Source of the DNA: Planctomycetota bacterium
Lineage (GTDB): Bacteria > Planctomycetota > PUPC01 > DSUN01
DNA length: 31,782 bases
NCBI GenBank assembly: GCA_016872875.1
Contig: VGYW01000038.1
Location: 1 to 31,782, forward strand
Direction: 5' to 3'
The translations under genes were made by a program, and so were the position numbers. This document shows positions 30,101-31,782 of this stretch, one piece after another. The notes under the pieces are model-generated. The model did not search any database. It saw nothing but the letters and a program-made list of their open reading frames with translations, and was not told the origin of the DNA. How positions within the stretch are numbered: position 1 is the stretch's first letter; the number at the start of each line of letters is the position of its first letter.

Positions 30101-30114
30101 GTAGGGGGACGCCG

Positions 30115-31653
30115 ATGAGCGAGCTGGATTCCCGCGACAGACTGCGGACCTCACACGGCAGACGACGGCACCCGATGGCTTCTGCCATCTGTCATCTGTC
30201 GTCTGCCTTCTGCCTTCTCCTCGTGCTCCTGGGGTGCCGGCAAGGGGTGACGGTGCAGATCAACTCGCCGCGCTACAAGCAGTTCTCGGTGCCGTGCGAC
30301 AAGCCTGACCGCCGCTACTGGGAGAGCGGGCGGCTGCGGGTGTTCCCCTCGGGGTCGCGGCTGTCGTTCCGCAAGGGGGGCGAGCCGCCGCGCGTGGTGG
30401 TGGTGGACGACGCCGGCGCGTCCGTCTACGAGGAGACGCTCGAGCGGTATCCGATGGCGTGGTACGAGGCGCTGCTCACGCCGCTGTTCGGCCTCGGCTA
30501 CGCGCTCTGGCAGCCCTACGAGGACCCGTATGGGATCACGCCTGGGCTCGCGGCCGACGAGCGGCTGCGCCAGGCGGCGGCCAAGCTGGCCCCCGAAATA
30601 CTCGCACGCCTCCCCGCCGAAGCCAAGGCCGTGGGCGTCTTCACGGTGGAGACCGACATCGTGGAGAAGGGGCTGGCGTACGCCAGCGAGGGGAACCGGC
30701 GCCTGAGCGAGTACCTGTGCAACTGCCTGCGGGAGCTGGCGCCCAAGACGGTGCAGGTCCGCGAGTTCAAGATGGGCGTGAGCTGGTATCTCAAGCACAC
30801 CTACGGCAGCCTGGGCGCGAGCGCCGAGGCGCGCCGCGAGCTCATCGCCAAGTTCGCGCGCACCGAGCGCGTGGACATGGTGGTCTACGGCAAGAACTAC
30901 CTCTATCCCCAGCAGTATGCGAAGGACAGGACGATCCACCGCGCGGAGCTTGAGTTCGACATTCTCCTCCCGAAGGAGGGCCGTGCCGAGGAGGGGGGCC
31001 GCGTGAAGTTCACCCTGGCCTTCGACCCTGGGGAGAAGGACCTGGCGGGGCTGTTCCTCCCCCCCGCTGAGCCTGGCGCCATAGGCCCGGTTGCCCCGCC
31101 CTCGATTGAGGTGGTCCTCGAGCGGGCGGCGCTGCACATCGCCCGCGACCTGCTAGAGAAGGTGGGCCAAGGGACCGTGCTTGCCACGTACCCGAAGCCG
31201 ATCTTCACCTATGTGTCCGACTTCGCCTTCCTGGCAGCCGCGCCGCTGGACGAGCGGGTGGTGGTGCCGAACAAGTACGGGGCCTATCTCTCCGGCAAGG
31301 TCGAGCAGAACCTCGCGGCCGGCAGCACCGGCCTGTTCGCCTTCGTGGAGCGGAAGAAGGCGATAGACGTCCTGAAGGGGGTGCCTGACCGTGGCAAGAC
31401 GATCCTGGTCGGCGAGATGTCGGCCTGGATCGACCCGAGCACGGCGCCTCAGCTCGGCCGCATGGCGGGCGTCAAGGTCGTCTTCTTCGGGGACATGCAG
31501 GTGATCGGTGCCGACCTGAAGATCACTGTGACGCTTCAGGACCTCGAGCGGAGGGTGAAGCTGGCCACGGTGGAGCACGTGGTCCCGCTCGATGTCTTCC
31601 TCCACGCGCAGTTCATTTCGGGGAACTTGACGTTAGGTGCCCCCGGCAGATAG
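30115..31653 (+). CDS. Large lipoprotein of unknown function with a CsgG/FlgO-like C-terminal region
   Basis: 512 residues. The signal region has a charged N-terminus, then SAICHLSSAFCLLLVLLGC, a lipobox with Cys41 (Cys21 if the ATG at 30175 is used). The core is encoded by a TCTGCC-type repeat (30177-30218). The mature part is mixed alpha/beta (AVGVFTVETDIVEKGLAYASEGNRRLSEYLCNCLRELAPKTVQV reads like a secretion- or assembly-type domain that computes over subunits). The C-terminal 150 residues (GKTILVGEMSAWIDPSTAPQLGRMAGVKVVFFGDMQVIGADLKITV) resemble the CsgG/FlgO-type fold found in outer-membrane lipoproteins; this is a weak impression. The ATG at 30115 follows GGGGGA by 5 nt and supplies the positively charged n-region that 30175 lacks. 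Confidence 0.7.
   Translation: MSELDSRDRLRTSHGRRRHPMASAICHLSSAFCLLLVLLGCRQGVTVQINSPRYKQFSVPCDKPDRRYWESGRLRVFPSGSRLSFRKGGEPPRVVVVDDAGASVYEETLERYPMAWYEALLTPLFGLGYALWQPYEDPYGITPGLAADERLRQAAAKLAPEILARLPAEAKAVGVFTVETDIVEKGLAYASEGNRRLSEYLCNCLRELAPKTVQVREFKMGVSWYLKHTYGSLGASAEARRELIAKFARTERVDMVVYGKNYLYPQQYAKDRTIHRAELEFDILLPKEGRAEEGGRVKFTLAFDPGEKDLAGLFLPPAEPGAIGPVAPPSIEVVLERAALHIARDLLEKVGQGTVLATYPKPIFTYVSDFAFLAAAPLDERVVVPNKYGAYLSGKVEQNLAAGSTGLFAFVERKKAIDVLKGVPDRGKTILVGEMSAWIDPSTAPQLGRMAGVKVVFFGDMQVIGADLKITVTLQDLERRVKLATVEHVVPLDVFLHAQFISGNLTLGAPGR
30177..30218. repeat. TCTGCC/TCTGTC-type repeat encoding a lipoprotein signal core
   Basis: Degenerate tandem TCTGCCA, TCTGTCA, TCTGTCG, TCTGCCT units. Translated in frame they give SAICHLSSAFCLL, the hydrophobic stretch before the lipobox. 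Confidence 0.75.
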
Positions 31654-31656
31654 ACG

Positions 31657-31675
31657 GGCGGCCTAAGGAGCCGCC
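31657..31675 (+). terminator. GGCGGC/GCCGCC hairpin after the lipoprotein gene
   Basis: GGCGGC at 31657-31662 pairs with GCCGCC at 31670-31675 around a 7-nt loop, directly after the stop. No T-run follows, so it is a weak terminator candidate. Confidence 0.4.
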
Positions 31676-31687
31676 ATGAAATAACTA

Positions 31688-31722
31688 TTGCAACCTAGGC
31701 CGAGATAGCATATACTCTCGGC
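31688..31722 (+). promoter_or_regulatory. Sigma70-type promoter with a palindrome over the -10
   Basis: -35 TTGCAA (31688-31693), 17-nt spacer, -10 TATACT (31711-31716). The 7-bp perfect arms GCCGAGA (31699-31705) and TCTCGGC (31716-31722) flank the -10, a layout typical of a repressor site. The start of transcription would fall on or next to the ATG at 31723. Confidence 0.55.
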
Positions 31723-31782
31723 ATGATGAGGGAAGCCGAGCTTGGCCGGAAGTTCCTCGCGCTGGCCTCGTGCCTCAACGAG
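31723..31782 (+). CDS. 5' end of a gene cut by the window edge
   Basis: Only the first 20 codons are present (MMREAELGRKFLALASCLNE, no stop). The closeness of the -10 leaves almost no leader, so translation may be leaderless, or the second ATG at 31726 is used. The text KFLALASCLNE is faintly like the start of ISAzo13-type transposases, but 20 residues cannot support that. Confidence 0.45.
   Translation, partial: MMREAELGRKFLALASCLNE

Overview
The window is high-GC bacterial DNA. Almost every gene between 84 and 29050 lies on the minus strand; only the last 2.3 kb (29524 onward) runs on the plus strand. The gene mix is a cysteine-type sulfatase, a giant secreted heparinase II/III-like protein, a secreted PQQ-type beta-propeller, ThuA and Gfo/Idh/MocA proteins, DUF1028 and YceK-type lipoproteins. 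Many short simple-sequence and palindromic repeats also run through genes and their edges. This mix resembles genomes of the Planctomycetota/Verrucomicrobiota/Lentisphaerota group; the phylum is an inference and no rRNA is present to settle it. I saw no tRNA, rRNA or CRISPR array.

Layout, left to right. 84-3211: a sulfatase translationally coupled to a YkgJ-type Fe/Zn-chelating/DUF2156 fusion protein. 3320-6671: a helicase-HNH protein of about 1019 aa with a possible modified-base-reading C-terminal region, preceded by a small VapB-like antitoxin without a toxin. 6696-12079: the secreted heparinase-like protein, a DUF1028 protein and a two-TM membrane protein. 12139-19464: a helicase of the MrfA/YprA type and an exonuclease of the MrfB/YprB type, the two halves of a known DNA-repair pair, here separated by a YceK-like lipoprotein and a secreted beta-propeller with a methyltransferase-like insert. 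19472-21046: an aldo/keto reductase and a nitroreductase. 21497-27106: an island bounded by a broken copy and a complete copy of a D12-class adenine methyltransferase. Between them is a tightly overlapping four-gene operon with its own strong promoter: a GAF-histidine kinase, a stand-alone receiver, an unknown protein and a PIN-like protein. 27210-29050: ThuA and an oxidoreductase. 29524-31653: a small double zinc-finger protein and a large lipoprotein. From 31723 a gene runs off the end.

The best candidate for an undescribed system is the four-gene operon at 21719-26136. A GAF-sensing kinase and a DNA-binding-free receiver appear to feed an unknown protein and a PIN-like nuclease with a very large insertion, with a DNA methyltransferase gene upstream. 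The helicase-HNH gene is a second defence candidate.

The second theme is repeats. At least ten classes of short repeat occur in 32 kb, and several are translated: inside the DUF2156 protein, both Mrf proteins and the propeller, and in the hydrophobic cores of two signal peptides. All of this is read by eye; no homology search was run.
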